A stretch of DNA of 64,000 nucleotides from Streptomyces sp. NBC_01591 (GCF_035918155.1 NZ_CP109327.1:1860001-1924000); one strand, 5' to 3'. Shown: positions 33,588-43,428, counted from the first letter of the stretch. Made by a program: numbers and translations. The notes: generated by a model from the sequence alone, not told the origin.

Positions 33588-35354
33588 CTACAGGTACTGC
33601 CCGGTGTTCGCCACCGTGTCGATGGAGCGACCGGTGTCCGCGCCCTGCTTTCCGGTGACGAGCGTGCGGATGAAGACGATCCGCTCGCCCTTCTTGCCGG
33701 AGATCCTGGCCCAGTCGTCCGGGTTGGTGGTGTTCGGCAGGTCCTCGTTCTCCTTGAACTCGTCCACGCATGCCTGGAGGAGATGAGAGACGCGAAGGCC
33801 CTTCTGGCCCTGGTCGAGGAAGGCCTTGATGGCCATCTTCTTGGCCCGGTCGACGATGTTCTGGATCATCGCGCCGGAGTTGAAGTCCTTGAAGTACAGG
33901 ACTTCCTTGTCGCCGTTGGCGTACGTGACCTCGAGGAAGCGGTTCTCCTCGGACTCGGTGTACATCCGCTCGACGACGGACTGGATCATGGCGTGTGCGG
34001 CGGCTTCCTTGGAGCCGGTGTGCTCCGCGAGGTCGTCCGCGTGCAGGGGCAGCGAAGGCGTGAGGTACTTCGCGAAGATGTCCTTCGCGGCCTCCGCGTC
34101 GGGGCGCTCGATCTTGATCTTCACATCGAGGCGGCCGGGTCGCAGGATCGCGGGGTCGATCATGTCCTCGCGGTTGGAGGCGCCGATGACGATCACGTTC
34201 TCCAGGCCCTCGACGCCGTCGATCTCGGCGAGCAGCTGGGGGACGATGGTGTTCTCCACGTCCGAGCTGACGCCGGATCCCCGGGTACGGAAGAGGGACT
34301 CCATCTCGTCGAAGAAGACGATGACGGGGGTGCCCTCGCTCGCCTTCTCACGGGCGCGCTGGAAGACCAGGCGGATGTGCCGCTCGGTCTCGCCGACGTA
34401 CTTGTTGAGAAGCTCCGGACCCTTGATGTTGAGGAAGTAGCTCTTGCCCGTCGGCTGGCCGGTGACTTCGGCGACCTTCTTGGCAAGGGAGTTGGCGACG
34501 GCCTTGGCGATGAGTGTCTTGCCGCAGCCGGGCGGGCCGTAGAGCAGGATGCCCTTCGGCGGACGCAGTTCGTGTTCCTTGAAGAGGTCGGGGTGGAGGT
34601 AGGGGAGCTCGACCGCGTCCCGGATCAGTTCGATCTGGTCGCCCAGGCCGCCGATCTTGTCGTAGTCGATGTCCGGTACCTCTTCGAGGACGAGCTCTTC
34701 GACCTCGCTCTTGGGGACCACTTCGTAGACGTAGCCGGACCTGGGTTCGAGCAGGAGGGCGTCGCCGGGGCGGATGGTGATGTCCAGCAGCGGCTCGGCG
34801 AGCCTTACCACCCGTTCCTCGTCGGTGTGCCCGATGACCAGGGCTCGCTCGCCGTCCTCAAGGATTTCCTTGAGGGTGACGATGTCCCCGGCCCGCTCGA
34901 ATTCCATGGCGTCGACCACGTTGAGCGCTTCGTTGAGCATGACTTCCTGGCCGCGCCGGAGGTCGTCGAGCTCAACACTGGGGCTGACGTTCACCCGGAG
35001 CTTTCGGCCCCCGGTGAAGATGTCGCAGGTGTCGTCCTCATTGCCCTGCAGAAACACACCGAAACCGGCCGGCGGCTGTGCGAGCCGGTCGACTTCTTCC
35101 TTGAGGGCCACGATCTGGTCGCGGGCCTCGCGCAATGTGTTGGCGAGCCGCTCATTCTGTGCGGACACGCCTGCCAGGTTGGTCTGCAACTCGACGATCC
35201 GCTCTTCGAGAATCCTCGTATGGCGCGGAGAGTCGGCGAGCTTACGTCGCAGGACGGCGATTTCCTGCTCAAGATAGGCGACCTGGCCGGCTGGGTCTTC
35301 GGACCCCCGCCCGGGCCGGATGCCGCGGTTGATGTCGTCGTCGTGGGCTGCCAC
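33588..35354 (-). CDS. arc: Proteasome-activating AAA ATPase ARC/Mpa
   Basis: A 588-residue ring ATPase that binds Pup through its N-terminal coiled coil (about residues 20-75), unfolds the tagged protein and feeds it to the 20S core. Two OB-type domains (about 80-230) precede the AAA module: Walker A GPPGCGKT, Walker [12 protein letters not shown]. The C-terminus ends in GQYL, the proteasome-docking tail. GTG 35354 is preferred because GGAGG sits about 8 nt before it; a TTG 6 codons upstream would place the ribosome site inside the gene. It ends at a strong hairpin and is divergent from the ferredoxin gene. Confidence 0.95.
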   Translation of the reverse strand: MAAHDDDINRGIRPGRGSEDPAGQVAYLEQEIAVLRRKLADSPRHTRILEERIVELQTNLAGVSAQNERLANTLREARDQIVALKEEVDRLAQPPAGFGVFLQGNEDDTCDIFTGGRKLRVNVSPSVELDDLRRGQEVMLNEALNVVDAMEFERAGDIVTLKEILEDGERALVIGHTDEERVVRLAEPLLDITIRPGDALLLEPRSGYVYEVVPKSEVEELVLEEVPDIDYDKIGGLGDQIELIRDAVELPYLHPDLFKEHELRPPKGILLYGPPGCGKTLIAKAVANSLAKKVAEVTGQPTGKSYFLNIKGPELLNKYVGETERHIRLVFQRAREKASEGTPVIVFFDEMESLFRTRGSGVSSDVENTIVPQLLAEIDGVEGLENVIVIGASNREDMIDPAILRPGRLDVKIKIERPDAEAAKDIFAKYLTPSLPLHADDLAEHTGSKEAAAHAMIQSVVERMYTESEENRFLEVTYANGDKEVLYFKDFNSGAMIQNIVDRAKKMAIKAFLDQGQKGLRVSHLLQACVDEFKENEDLPNTTNPDDWARISGKKGERIVFIRTLVTGKQGADTGRSIDTVANTGQYL

Positions 35355-35596
35355 GGTCCTCACCTCCTCCAAGGGGAGCTGGACGCTTCCTGACCCTACC
35401 TGGGTGGGTGATGATTGAAACCCCTAGATCACAAAGACTGCGGGGTGTGTCCGATCTTCACCCTTGCGTTCCCCCTCGTGTCAGGGGAATACCCACCCTT
35501 CAACATCGGAAAGCGGCCGGTTGTATCGTCGAACCGGTCAACACCCGCCAGGGCTGGCTTCTTTTGGTTCGGATACGCAGGGAACGGCAGGAGAAA

Positions 35597-35908
35597 ATGA
35601 CCGTGCAGCAGGACGCTCCCAACGGTGGCGACGCGCAGGACCTGGAGGTCTGGATCGACCAGGACCTCTGCACGGGAGACGGCATCTGCGTCCAGTACGC
35701 GCCCGAGGTGTTCGAGCTGGACATCGACGGTCTGGCGTATGTGAAGAGCGCGGACGACGAACTGCTGCAGGACAAGGGCGCGACGACACCCGTCCCGCTG
35801 CCGCTCCTCCAGGACGTCGTCGATTCGGCCAAGGAGTGCCCGGGCGACTGCATCCACGTCCGTCGCGTTTCGGACAGCGTCGAGGTGTACGGCCCCGAGG
35901 CCGCCTGA
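35597..35908 (+). CDS. Ferredoxin, [3Fe-4S]-type
   Basis: A 103-residue ferredoxin-like protein. One cluster motif is visible: LCTGDGICVQYAPEVFE near residue 29, with the distal cysteines in ECPGDCIHV. The CxxxxxC spacing at the first site fits [3Fe-4S] ferredoxins of the P450-partner type. The middle insertion (KSADDELLQDKGATTPVPLP) makes it longer than most. ATG 35597 follows AGGAGA. It is a standalone gene divergent from arc. The redox partner is not in the window. Confidence 0.85.
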   Translation: MTVQQDAPNGGDAQDLEVWIDQDLCTGDGICVQYAPEVFELDIDGLAYVKSADDELLQDKGATTPVPLPLLQDVVDSAKECPGDCIHVRRVSDSVEVYGPEAA

Positions 35909-35947
35909 TCCGGCCACCGCGGGCCTTGCGTCACCCTCGGTGACCGG

Positions 35948-36526
35948 TCAGGCGCTGCTCGGGGCGGCCTGGGTGGCGCGGACGAATGCGCCGCCCTTCC
36001 ACTGCCAGGTGACTCGCTCCTGCTGGTCGGGGCAGCAGCGCGCCACCGCGTCCGAGGAGTAGCCGAGCAGAGTGGCCGAAATGATTCCGTCACGCACCGC
36101 GAAATCGCCGATGCTCATCTCCTGGGCGGGGTCCACCAGGGTCGCCACGACTCGCGGTGCGGCCCCGCTTCCGCTCGTGAGGACATAGACGCCGCTGGGC
36201 GGGGTGCCGGAGCCGGCCGCGCAGTGGACCACCGCGACGGTCTCGGGGCGGCCGTCGCCGTCGAGGTCTCCGGTGGCCTGCTTGGCCACCGTGTCCTCGT
36301 TTCCGCCGCATTCCAGGGGGAAGTCCGCCCGCGCCGGATCGGGGGCGGTGACGGCCGTGGTGCCGTGCTCCGCCGTGGTGCGGTGGGGAGTGGAGGCCGA
36401 GGCCGTGGGGTCCGGCTGGAGCAGGCCGGCGGCCGCGATGACGGCGGCCATGGCTGCCGCGGTGGCGAACCAGTGCAGCGGCTTGGTGTCGGTGTGCGCG
36501 AGGTCCGGGAGCTCGGAGGTCTGCAC
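35948..36526 (-). CDS. Membrane-anchored extracellular protein of unknown function
   Basis: A 192-residue protein. Residues about 20-40 (WFATAAAMAAVIAAAGLLQ) form one membrane anchor or uncleaved signal. The rest would be outside and contains a calcium-loop-like DLDGDGRPETVAVV segment, as in FG-GAP/VCBS repeats. GTG 36526 has GGAG 9 nt upstream; the frame is open well beyond it, but that part is Pro/Arg-rich. The conserved position next to arc and trmI in actinobacteria is suggestive only. I do not recognise a named family. Confidence 0.65.
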   Translation of the reverse strand: MQTSELPDLAHTDTKPLHWFATAAAMAAVIAAAGLLQPDPTASASTPHRTTAEHGTTAVTAPDPARADFPLECGGNEDTVAKQATGDLDGDGRPETVAVVHCAAGSGTPPSGVYVLTSGSGAAPRVVATLVDPAQEMSIGDFAVRDGIISATLLGYSSDAVARCCPDQQERVTWQWKGGAFVRATQAAPSSA

Positions 36527-36708
36527 GCGGGATGTCTCCTGTGGTTCCTGTGGTTCGAGGATGCCGGGGTGGGCGGTGCGGTCGGCGGGACTGCCGCGAC
36601 GGCGCGGGGTGGCCAGCATCGTGCCACACCTCACAGAACAGCGGAACGGTGGGGTCGGTACGGATTGCCGGGCCGGTGAGGACGGTGTCCTCGTACCGGC
36701 AACGAAAG

Positions 36709-36758
36709 GGCGCCGCCGCCGAGTTCCCGGGTCGGTCCGGGAACTCGGCGGCGGCGCC
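36709..36758 (-). terminator. Very strong hairpin downstream of trmI
   Basis: Perfect 22-bp arms (36709-36730 and 36737-36758) with a 6-nt loop, beginning 16 bp past the trmI stop. One of the longest perfect stems in the window. Confidence 0.85.
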
Positions 36759-36773
36759 GGTGCGTTGCGCGGG

Positions 36774-37679
36774 TCAGCCGCGGGAGGAGCCGCTCTGGCT
36801 GCCGGGGCCGTCGTAGTCCTCGCCGTAGGCGCCCTTGGCGGGGCGGCGGCGGCGCAGCGGGGCCTCCACACCGTCGGCCAGGCGGCGGGCGGTGACGAGG
36901 AAGCCGGTGTGGCCGATCATGCGGTGGTCCGGGCGAACGGCCAGGCCCTCGACGTGCCAGTTGCGGATCATCGATTCCCAGGGCTGCGGCTCGGCGAAGC
37001 AGCCGATCTCGCGGATGGACTCGACGGTCCGCGCGAGCTGGGTGGTGGTGGCGACGTACGCGCAGAGGATGCCGCCGGGCACCAGCGCCTTGGAGACGGC
37101 CTCCAGGCACTCCCAGGGGGCGAGCATGTCGAGGACGACCCGGTCGACGTCGGTGTCCGAGAGGTTGTCCTGGAGGTCGCCGACGGTGAGCTGCCAGGCC
37201 GGGTGCGGTTCGCCGAAGTAGCGTTCCACGTTCTGCTGGGCGATCTCGGCGAAGTCCTCGCGGCGCTCGTAGGAGTGCAGCATGCCCTGGTCGCCGATGG
37301 CGCGCAGCAGGAAGGTGGAGAGCGAGCCGGAGCCGACGCCGGCTTCCACGACGCGGGCGCCGGGGAAGATGTCGGCGAAGGCCAGGATCTGCCCCGCGTC
37401 CTTGGGGTAGACCACGGCGGCGCCGCGGGGCATGGACAGGACGTAGTCGGGGAGCAGGGGGCGCAGCGCGAGATAGGCGACGTTTCCCGTGGTTCGGACA
37501 ACACTGCCCTCGGGGGCACCGATCAGCTCGTCGTGCGGGAAAGAACCCTTGTGGGTGTGGAAGTTCTTTCCGGCTTCGAGCGTGAAGGTGTAGTGGCGTC
37601 CCTTGGGATCGGTGAGCTGGACCTGGTCCCCGACCTTGAAGGGCCCGCGTCGGCGGGCGGCACCGGTCGGTTCAGACAT
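36774..37679 (-). CDS. trmI: tRNA (adenine-58-N1)-methyltransferase TrmI
   Basis: A 301-residue SAM-dependent methyltransferase that makes m1A58 in the tRNA T-loop. An N-terminal beta domain (KVGDQVQLTDPKGRHYTFTL) precedes the Rossmann fold: motif I VVEAGVGSGSLSTFL, then DRVVLDMLAPWE and MIRNWHVEGLAVRP. The C-terminal basic, glycine-rich tail is common in streptomycetes. ATG 37679 has only a weak ribosome site. Its neighbours (RecB-like nuclease and arc) match the mycobacterial order. Confidence 0.93.
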   Translation of the reverse strand: MSEPTGAARRRGPFKVGDQVQLTDPKGRHYTFTLEAGKNFHTHKGSFPHDELIGAPEGSVVRTTGNVAYLALRPLLPDYVLSMPRGAAVVYPKDAGQILAFADIFPGARVVEAGVGSGSLSTFLLRAIGDQGMLHSYERREDFAEIAQQNVERYFGEPHPAWQLTVGDLQDNLSDTDVDRVVLDMLAPWECLEAVSKALVPGGILCAYVATTTQLARTVESIREIGCFAEPQPWESMIRNWHVEGLAVRPDHRMIGHTGFLVTARRLADGVEAPLRRRRPAKGAYGEDYDGPGSQSGSSRG

Positions 37680-37700
37680 GTGACCAGCGTACCGGTGATT

Positions 37701-37727
37701 CCCCGGGCTCCGACCGCGAGCCCGGGG
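37701..37727 (-). terminator. Hairpin downstream of the M50 protease gene
   Basis: A perfect 10-bp stem (37701-37710, 37718-37727) with a 7-nt loop, between the protease stop (37753) and the trmI start. Confidence 0.65.
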
Positions 37728-37752
37728 CGGGACCCGGGGCCTTCCGTCCGGA

Positions 37753-39003
37753 TCAGGCGGCCGGCCTGGCCAGGGCGGCGACGAACGCGCGTTCGACGTC
37801 GGCGGTCGAGAGGACGCCGTAGATCTCACCGGTCTCCTCCAGGACCAGGTACTCGGTGGCCGGGCTGGCCTTGAGCCGGTCCAGGAGTGCTTCGCCGGAC
37901 AGCTCGGCGGAGATCTTCATGCCTTCGGTGAGGTCCTGGGCCAGGCCGCTGACGGCGACCCAGGGGCGGCGGTGTTCCGGCACGGCGACGATGGCCGTTT
38001 CCCGGACGATGCCCTTCGGTTCGCCGTGTCCGTCGACGACGACGAGGGCGCGGGCGCCCGCCTCGTTGGCCCGGCGCAGGCCCTCGGAGAGCGGGGTGGC
38101 GGCCTCCACCGGGACGGCGCGCCGGGTGAGGGTGCGGGCGCGCAGCTCGGGGAGGTGTTCGCGCAGCCGGGCCATGCGCAGGCTGTTGCCCGCTCCGGTC
38201 CAGATGATCGCGGCGAGGATGGCGGCGAGCAGCGCGTCGGTGATGGTGTCCATGCCACTGAGCTCGCCGGGGTCGTTGCCGAAGGTCCCGGTGTGGGTGA
38301 GCAGCGGCAGGCCGATCAGAGTGACGACGGCGAGGGCGCGGCCGACCCAGGCGGCGGCGACGGTGCCGCTCATCGGCTTTCCGGTGATCTTCCAGACGAC
38401 GGCGCGGAGCATGCGTCCGCCGTCCAGCGGGAGGCCCGGGAGGAGGTTGAAGGCGGCCACCAGGAGGTTGGAGATCATCAGGCCGGCGAGCAGGACACCG
38501 GGCACGGTGCCGGGCGCGACGAACATCATCCCGATGTAGAACACGCCCGCGAGCACCAGGGAGAGCAGCGGTCCGACGAAGGCGAGCAGGAATTCGCGGC
38601 CCGGGGTCTCGGACTCCTTCTCGATCTCGGAGACACCGCCGAAGAACTGGAGCTGGATGCGGCGCACCGGCAGCTTGTAGCGCAGCGCCACGACGGTGTG
38701 GGCGAGTTCGTGGACGAGCACGGAGGCGTAGAACGCGATCGCGAAGAAGAGGGAGACCAGGTAGCGCGCCGCACCGAGCTCGGGCAGCACCCGGTCCAGC
38801 TGGCCGCCGAAGACCCAGGTGATCAGTGCGGCCACGAGGAACCAGCTGGGCGCGACGTACACCGGCACGCCGAAGGGACGGCCCATGAGAAGGCCGCCTC
38901 CGGGCTCTTCGGGCCGCTGCGGTTCGCCCTTGTCGGGGCCGGCGCCTGGGGTCGTACCCCCTGCGCCGGGCTGCGGCCGCCCGCTGTCGCCGCTCTCGTC
39001 CAC
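37753..39003 (-). CDS. Site-2 protease-type M50 metalloprotease with CBS domains
   Basis: A 416-residue intramembrane zinc protease. HELAH (in ASVLVHELAHTVVAL) and the second ligand LLPGLPLDGGRMLRAV are present among about six membrane helices. Two CBS repeats (about 280-410; PVEAATPLSEGL..., ATEYLVLEETGEIYGVLST) follow, as in the SpoIVFB/Rv2625-like group. It would cleave membrane-bound regulators, and the CBS part may respond to nucleotides. GTG 39003 with AAGGGA is preferred; the longer frame adds a disordered leader. It is divergent from the RecB-like gene, with starts about 100 bp apart. Confidence 0.88.
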   Translation of the reverse strand: MDESGDSGRPQPGAGGTTPGAGPDKGEPQRPEEPGGGLLMGRPFGVPVYVAPSWFLVAALITWVFGGQLDRVLPELGAARYLVSLFFAIAFYASVLVHELAHTVVALRYKLPVRRIQLQFFGGVSEIEKESETPGREFLLAFVGPLLSLVLAGVFYIGMMFVAPGTVPGVLLAGLMISNLLVAAFNLLPGLPLDGGRMLRAVVWKITGKPMSGTVAAAWVGRALAVVTLIGLPLLTHTGTFGNDPGELSGMDTITDALLAAILAAIIWTGAGNSLRMARLREHLPELRARTLTRRAVPVEAATPLSEGLRRANEAGARALVVVDGHGEPKGIVRETAIVAVPEHRRPWVAVSGLAQDLTEGMKISAELSGEALLDRLKASPATEYLVLEETGEIYGVLSTADVERAFVAALARPAA

Positions 39004-39106
39004 GGGGTCCCTTCGGTCGGTGCCTACGGCACGATCATGCAGTGTTCGAGGGTGTGTGGTCGATGGTATGCGCCCGCTGTCAGTGGCGGGCCGTAGGGTC
39101 TTCGAC

Positions 39107-40018
39107 ATGACCTCCCTGCCGCGGCCCGCTCAGCCGCCTTCGTCCCTGTCGCCGTCGCGGGCGAGCGATTTCATGCAGTGTCCGCTGCTGTACCGCTTCC
39201 GGGTCATCGACAAGTTGCCGGAGAAGCCCAGCGAGGCGGCCACCCGGGGCACCCTGGTCCATGCGGTGCTGGAGCGGCTCTTCGACAACCCCGCGGTCGA
39301 GCGCACGGCGGGCCGGGCCACGGCGCTGATCCCCGCCCAGTGGGACCGGTTGCTGGAGTCGAAGCCGGAGCTGTCGGAGCTGTTCGCCGAGGATGCCGGG
39401 GGCGAGCGGCTCTCGCGCTGGCTCTCGGAGGCGGAGGGCCTGGTGGAGCGGTGGTTCTCGCTGGAGGATCCGACGCGTCTGGAGCCCGCCGAGCGGGAGC
39501 TGTTCGTCGAGACGGAGCTGGAGTCGGGGCTGCGGCTGCGCGGGGTGATCGACCGGGTCGACGTGGCGCCGACGGGCGAGGTCCGGATCGTCGACTACAA
39601 GACGGGGAAGGCGCCGCGTCCGGAGTACGCGGAGGGCGCGCTCTTCCAGATGAAGTTCTACGCCCTGGTGATCTGGCGGCTGAAGAATGTGGTGCCGCGC
39701 CGGCTCCAGCTCGTCTACCTCGGCAGCGGGGACATCCTGACGTACGACCCGGTGGTGGCGGATCTGGAGCGGGTGGAGCGCAAGCTGCTGGCGCTGTGGG
39801 ACGCGATCCGGCTGGCCACGGAGACGGGTGAGTGGCGGCCCCGGCCGACGAAGCTCTGTGGCTGGTGCGACCACCAGTCGGTCTGTCCCGAATTCGGCGG
39901 CACTCCCCCGGTATATCCGTTGACGGTCCGCCCGGCCGAGTCGGAGCAGGATGTGCAGGGCAGAATGGATCCGGTCCGCGCTGAGGCCGGCCGGCCTGTG
40001 GCCCTCGAAGGACCTTGA
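39107..40018 (+). CDS. RecB-family PD-(D/E)XK nuclease with probable Fe-S cluster
   Basis: A 303-residue single-domain nuclease. The catalytic core reads RGVIDRVD...VRIVDYKTGK, with an upstream His/Glu helix (GTLVHAVLERLF). Cysteines at FMQC near the N-terminus and CGWCDHQSVC near the C-terminus match the four-cysteine cluster of AddB/Cas4-type nucleases. It probably acts in double-strand break repair, but no helicase partner is adjacent. ATG 39107 is chosen at the start of the conserved region. It is followed after 10 bp by the response-regulator gene, so the two may be co-transcribed. Confidence 0.88.
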   Translation: MTSLPRPAQPPSSLSPSRASDFMQCPLLYRFRVIDKLPEKPSEAATRGTLVHAVLERLFDNPAVERTAGRATALIPAQWDRLLESKPELSELFAEDAGGERLSRWLSEAEGLVERWFSLEDPTRLEPAERELFVETELESGLRLRGVIDRVDVAPTGEVRIVDYKTGKAPRPEYAEGALFQMKFYALVIWRLKNVVPRRLQLVYLGSGDILTYDPVVADLERVERKLLALWDAIRLATETGEWRPRPTKLCGWCDHQSVCPEFGGTPPVYPLTVRPAESEQDVQGRMDPVRAEAGRPVALEGP

Positions 40019-40028
40019 AGGAGACCCT

Positions 40029-40700
40029 GTGGCTATCCGCGTCCTACTGGTCGACGACCAACCGCTGCTGCGCACCGGCTTCCGGATGATTCTGGAGGCG
40101 GAAGGCGATCTCGCGGTGGTGGGTGAGGCCGGTGACGGTCTCCAGGCTCTCGACCAGGTGCGGGCACTGCAGCCCGATGTGGTGCTGATGGACATCCGCA
40201 TGCCGCGGATGGACGGCGTCGAGGCGACGCGCCAGATCACCGGGCCGGGCCGCGACGGCCCGGCGAAGGTGCTGGTGCTCACCACCTTCGATCTCGACGA
40301 GTACGTGGTGGAGGCGCTGCGCGCCGGCGCCAGCGGCTTCCTGCTGAAGGACGCTCCGGCCAATGAGCTGGTGCAGGCCATCCGGGTGGTCGCGGCGGGC
40401 GAGGCGATGCTCGCGCCGAGCATCACCCGCAGGCTCCTCGACAAGTACGCGGACCATCTGCCGTCCGGCGAGGAGCCGGTGCCCGACACACTGCACACGC
40501 TGACCGACCGCGAGGTCGAGGTGCTGAAGCTGGTGGCGCGCGGTCTGTCGAATGCGGAGATCGCCGCAGATCTGTTCGTCAGCGAGACGACGGTCAAGAC
40601 GCATGTCGGCCATGTGCTGACCAAGCTCGGACTGCGCGACCGCGTGCAGGCCGCCGTGTACGCGTACGAGAGCGGTCTGGTGCGCCCCGGCGCCCAGTGA
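40029..40700 (+). CDS. NarL/LuxR-family response regulator, orphan
   Basis: A 223-residue two-component regulator. Its receiver domain has the acidic pocket LLVDDQ, the phospho-acceptor Asp55 (VVLMDIRMPRMDG), the switch Thr (VLTTFDLDEY) and Lys (FLLKDAP). The C-terminal LuxR helix-turn-helix reads LTDREVEVLKLVARGLSN, then VSETTVKTHVGHVLTKL. GTG 40029 has AAGGAG upstream. No histidine kinase is nearby. It starts 10 bp after the nuclease stop, so its expression may be linked to that gene. Confidence 0.93.
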   Translation: MAIRVLLVDDQPLLRTGFRMILEAEGDLAVVGEAGDGLQALDQVRALQPDVVLMDIRMPRMDGVEATRQITGPGRDGPAKVLVLTTFDLDEYVVEALRAGASGFLLKDAPANELVQAIRVVAAGEAMLAPSITRRLLDKYADHLPSGEEPVPDTLHTLTDREVEVLKLVARGLSNAEIAADLFVSETTVKTHVGHVLTKLGLRDRVQAAVYAYESGLVRPGAQ

Positions 40701-40716
40701 GCGGAGTGGGGAGAGC

Positions 40717-40750
40717 GGCGCCTCCCGGCCAGGTGCGGCCGGGAGGCGCC
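40717..40750. terminator. Bidirectional hairpin between response regulator and binding-protein genes
   Basis: A perfect 14-bp stem (40717-40730, 40737-40750) with a 6-nt loop in the 58 bp between convergent stops. Confidence 0.85.
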
Positions 40751-40758
40751 GTCCGCAC

Positions 40759-42360
40759 TCAGACGCGTCCGTCGCCCAGTTCCCAGAGCTGGAGTTCCGC
40801 GGAGGAGTTGACCGCCCACTCGACACCGGTGAGGTCCTCGCGAGAGGCGACGTACTGCTTGCCCTGCCAGATCGGTAGTACCGGGACGTCGTTGGCGACG
40901 ATGTCCTGGAGCTGCTGGAAGGCCTTGGCCGAGGCGCTGCGGTCGGTCTCGCGGCGGGACTGCGGAATGAGCGTCTTCTGGGCCAGGGCCGACTTGTAGG
41001 GCGAGTTGAGGAAGTTGTTCCTGTCGAGGAACGGCGCCATGAAGTTGTCGGGGTCCGGGAAGTCGGGGAACCAGCCCATGCCGTAGACGGCATAGTCGCC
41101 GCGCAGCTGCGCCGGGCGGTACTTCGCCCAGGGGGCTCCCTGGACGGTGACGTCGAACAGTCCGGTGTCGTTGAACTGCTTCTGCAAGGTTCCGAACTCG
41201 GCGGCGGTGCCGGCGCCGACACGGTCGGTCGGGTAGTGGAGCGTGAGCTTCACCGGGGTGTCGACGCCTGCGGCGTTCAGGATCGCCGCAGCCTTCGTGG
41301 TGCTGGGTTCGCTGTACCTGTTGTAGAACGAGTTGGCGTGCGCGGTGATGCCGGACGGGATCAGCGAGTACAGCGGCTCGGCCGTGGTCCCGTACACCTT
41401 GCCCGCGATTTCACCGCGGTCGACGACCTGGGCCATGGCCTGGCGGACGGCCTTGTTCTTCACGGCCGGGTCCTTGGTGTTGAAGCCCAGGAAATGGATG
41501 GCGAGGCCGGGCATCTCGGTGAGCTCGATGCCGTCCCTGGGCTTTTCGAGCATCTGCTGGGACTGCTCGGGCGACATGGTGCGGGCCATCATGTCGATCT
41601 TCTGGTTGTCGAGGGCCTTGCCCATGGCCGTCGGGTCAGGGTAGACCTCCAGCTCGACCGTCTCGTTCCGTACCTTCAGATCCCCCTTGTAGTGAGGGTT
41701 CCTGGTGAAGAGCACCTTGACGACCTGATTGTGCTCGACCTCCGGCTTCATGGTGTACGGGCCGGAACCGTTCACCTGGAATCCGGTACGCGCGGACTTC
41801 GCCGCGTACTGGCTCCGCGGCACGATCCCGGCGACCGGGGTGGCGAGCTTGTACGGAAACGTGGCGTCCGGCGCGCGCAGGTGGAAGATGACCTCCCGCT
41901 CGCCCCGGGTCTCGACCGTGTCGATGTTGTCGAGCAGGGCGACGGGCCCGTTGGCGGCATCGATGCGGATGACGCGGTCGATGGAGTACTTCACGTCGTC
42001 GGCGGTTATGGCCTTGCCGTCGGCGAACTTCAGACCGCTGCGGAGCTTGCAGCGGTAGCTCTCGTTCTGCGTGTCCGTGAAGGTGCAGCTCTCCGCGGCT
42101 TCGGGCACCGGCTCGCCGCCGCCGCGCGGCACATGCACCAGGGTCTGCACGGTCTGCCGGAGCACGTTCCACACTCCGGCTTCGTAGCCGATGGCGGGAT
42201 CGAGCGGCGCGGGGTTGTCCTTCGAGGCGACGAACTGGTCCGTGGTGCCGACAACGATGGCGTCCTTGCCATCGTCCCCGTCACCCGACGCGCCGCAGGC
42301 GGCGAGTACGGGTGCGAGCAGGCCGACGACGGCCGGCAGCACCAGAGTCTTGCGGTTCAT
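40759..42360 (-). CDS. Family 5 solute-binding lipoprotein (oligopeptide/dipeptide type)
   Basis: A 533-residue lipoprotein. The lipobox is LAAC after a 20-residue signal, then a family-5 binding protein (DPAIGYEAGVWNVLRQTVQTL; LRSGLKFADGKAITADDVKYS; GSGPYTM). It would capture peptides or similar ligands outside the cell. No permease or ATPase gene is adjacent, so it must work with a transporter encoded elsewhere, or act as a sensor. It ends at a shared hairpin with the response-regulator gene. Confidence 0.9.
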   Translation of the reverse strand: MNRKTLVLPAVVGLLAPVLAACGASGDGDDGKDAIVVGTTDQFVASKDNPAPLDPAIGYEAGVWNVLRQTVQTLVHVPRGGGEPVPEAAESCTFTDTQNESYRCKLRSGLKFADGKAITADDVKYSIDRVIRIDAANGPVALLDNIDTVETRGEREVIFHLRAPDATFPYKLATPVAGIVPRSQYAAKSARTGFQVNGSGPYTMKPEVEHNQVVKVLFTRNPHYKGDLKVRNETVELEVYPDPTAMGKALDNQKIDMMARTMSPEQSQQMLEKPRDGIELTEMPGLAIHFLGFNTKDPAVKNKAVRQAMAQVVDRGEIAGKVYGTTAEPLYSLIPSGITAHANSFYNRYSEPSTTKAAAILNAAGVDTPVKLTLHYPTDRVGAGTAAEFGTLQKQFNDTGLFDVTVQGAPWAKYRPAQLRGDYAVYGMGWFPDFPDPDNFMAPFLDRNNFLNSPYKSALAQKTLIPQSRRETDRSASAKAFQQLQDIVANDVPVLPIWQGKQYVASREDLTGVEWAVNSSAELQLWELGDGRV

Positions 42361-42726
42361 CTTGGACGCTCTCCCTCATCCGGACATGGAGAAAGCGACA
42401 TTAGTAGGCGTCGTCGGCAATGCCGGACCGGAGAACTACCGGCGCGTAATCAGATGGTGATGGGAATTGACGGCGAGCCGCTTTCCCGCGCCGGAAGGGT
42501 TTCGCAGATACATGAATGAACCGGGACATTTCAACGCCCCAAAACGGACACGTCGGTGGATCTTGAAAACCTTCCGAGGCGCATTCGGGTGAGAAAGCTC
42601 ACGCTTTGGACCGTTCGAATCCTTTATCGCACACCCGGCTGGCCCACACTCACACGCGACAGAAAATACACCATCCACCACCGAGAGCTTTTCCATTCAT
42701 TCACAGAAACACTCTCGGTACGCGGA
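42361..42726. other. Intergenic region, AT-richer, no gene recognised
   Basis: 366 bp between the binding-protein start and the HAD phosphatase stop, both on the minus strand. GC is visibly lower than elsewhere in the window. An inverted repeat CCGAGAG (42681-42687)/CTCTCGG (42712-42718) just past the phosphatase stop may act as its terminator. The remainder should hold the binding-protein promoter. No convincing reading frame or RNA gene was seen. Confidence 0.6.
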
Positions 42727-43428
42727 TCAACGCATTCCCGTGACCAGGCCACGGAGAAAAGCGAGATCGACTTCTTCGAGCGAACCGACGACCACCCGGC
42801 CGGACGCGGGGGCGATGGGAGCGACGGACGGTACGGCGACCACCCGGCAGCCCGCCGCCTCCGCGGCCGCGACACCGGTCGCGGTGTCCTCGATGACCGC
42901 ACAGCGCTCGGGATCCGCGCCGAAGCCGGAAGCGGCGGTGAGATAGGGCTCCGGATGCGGCTTCGTACGGGAGACCTCGTCGCCCGCCACGGTGAGGGCG
43001 AAGTAGTGACGGCCCATCGATTCCAGCACCCGGTCGATGATCCGCCGGTGCGAGGCGGAGACCAGGGCGGTGGGAACCTCGTGCCTGGCCAGTTCGGCCA
43101 GCAGCCGGGCCGCGCCCGGCATCAGCGGCACACCGCGGCCGATGCGCTTCTCGAAACGGTCGTTGAGCAGCACGGTGAGCTCGTCGAGGGTGATGTCCGC
43201 GCCGGTGACGTCCATGAGATAGCCGGCGCTCCGGGTCATCGGCCCGCCGACCACCACGTCCCGCCAGGCCTCGTCGAGCTGGTGCCCGAGCTCGGCGAAG
43301 ACCTCCACCTCCGCGTCCCACCAGAACCCCTCGGTGTCGACGAGGGTGCCGTCCATGTCGAGGAGGACGGCCTGGAGCGCGGCGCCTTCGGCCATGCGGG
43401 TCAAGGACACGGGGACCGTGCTGGTCAT
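42727..43428 (-). CDS. HAD-superfamily hydrolase, beta-phosphoglucomutase-like
   Basis: A 233-residue phosphatase. Motif I is LLDMDGTLVDTEGFWWDAE, motif II is TALVSAS, motif III is SRTKPHPEPY and motif IV is VIEDTATGVAAAEAAG. The helical cap between residues about 30 and 95 places it with subfamily IA sugar or nucleotide phosphatases. The substrate cannot be read from the sequence. ATG 43428 has AAGGTG 6 nt upstream. It follows metH on the same strand, separated by a long hairpin. Confidence 0.88.
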   Translation of the reverse strand: MTSTVPVSLTRMAEGAALQAVLLDMDGTLVDTEGFWWDAEVEVFAELGHQLDEAWRDVVVGGPMTRSAGYLMDVTGADITLDELTVLLNDRFEKRIGRGVPLMPGAARLLAELARHEVPTALVSASHRRIIDRVLESMGRHYFALTVAGDEVSRTKPHPEPYLTAASGFGADPERCAVIEDTATGVAAAEAAGCRVVAVPSVAPIAPASGRVVVGSLEEVDLAFLRGLVTGMR

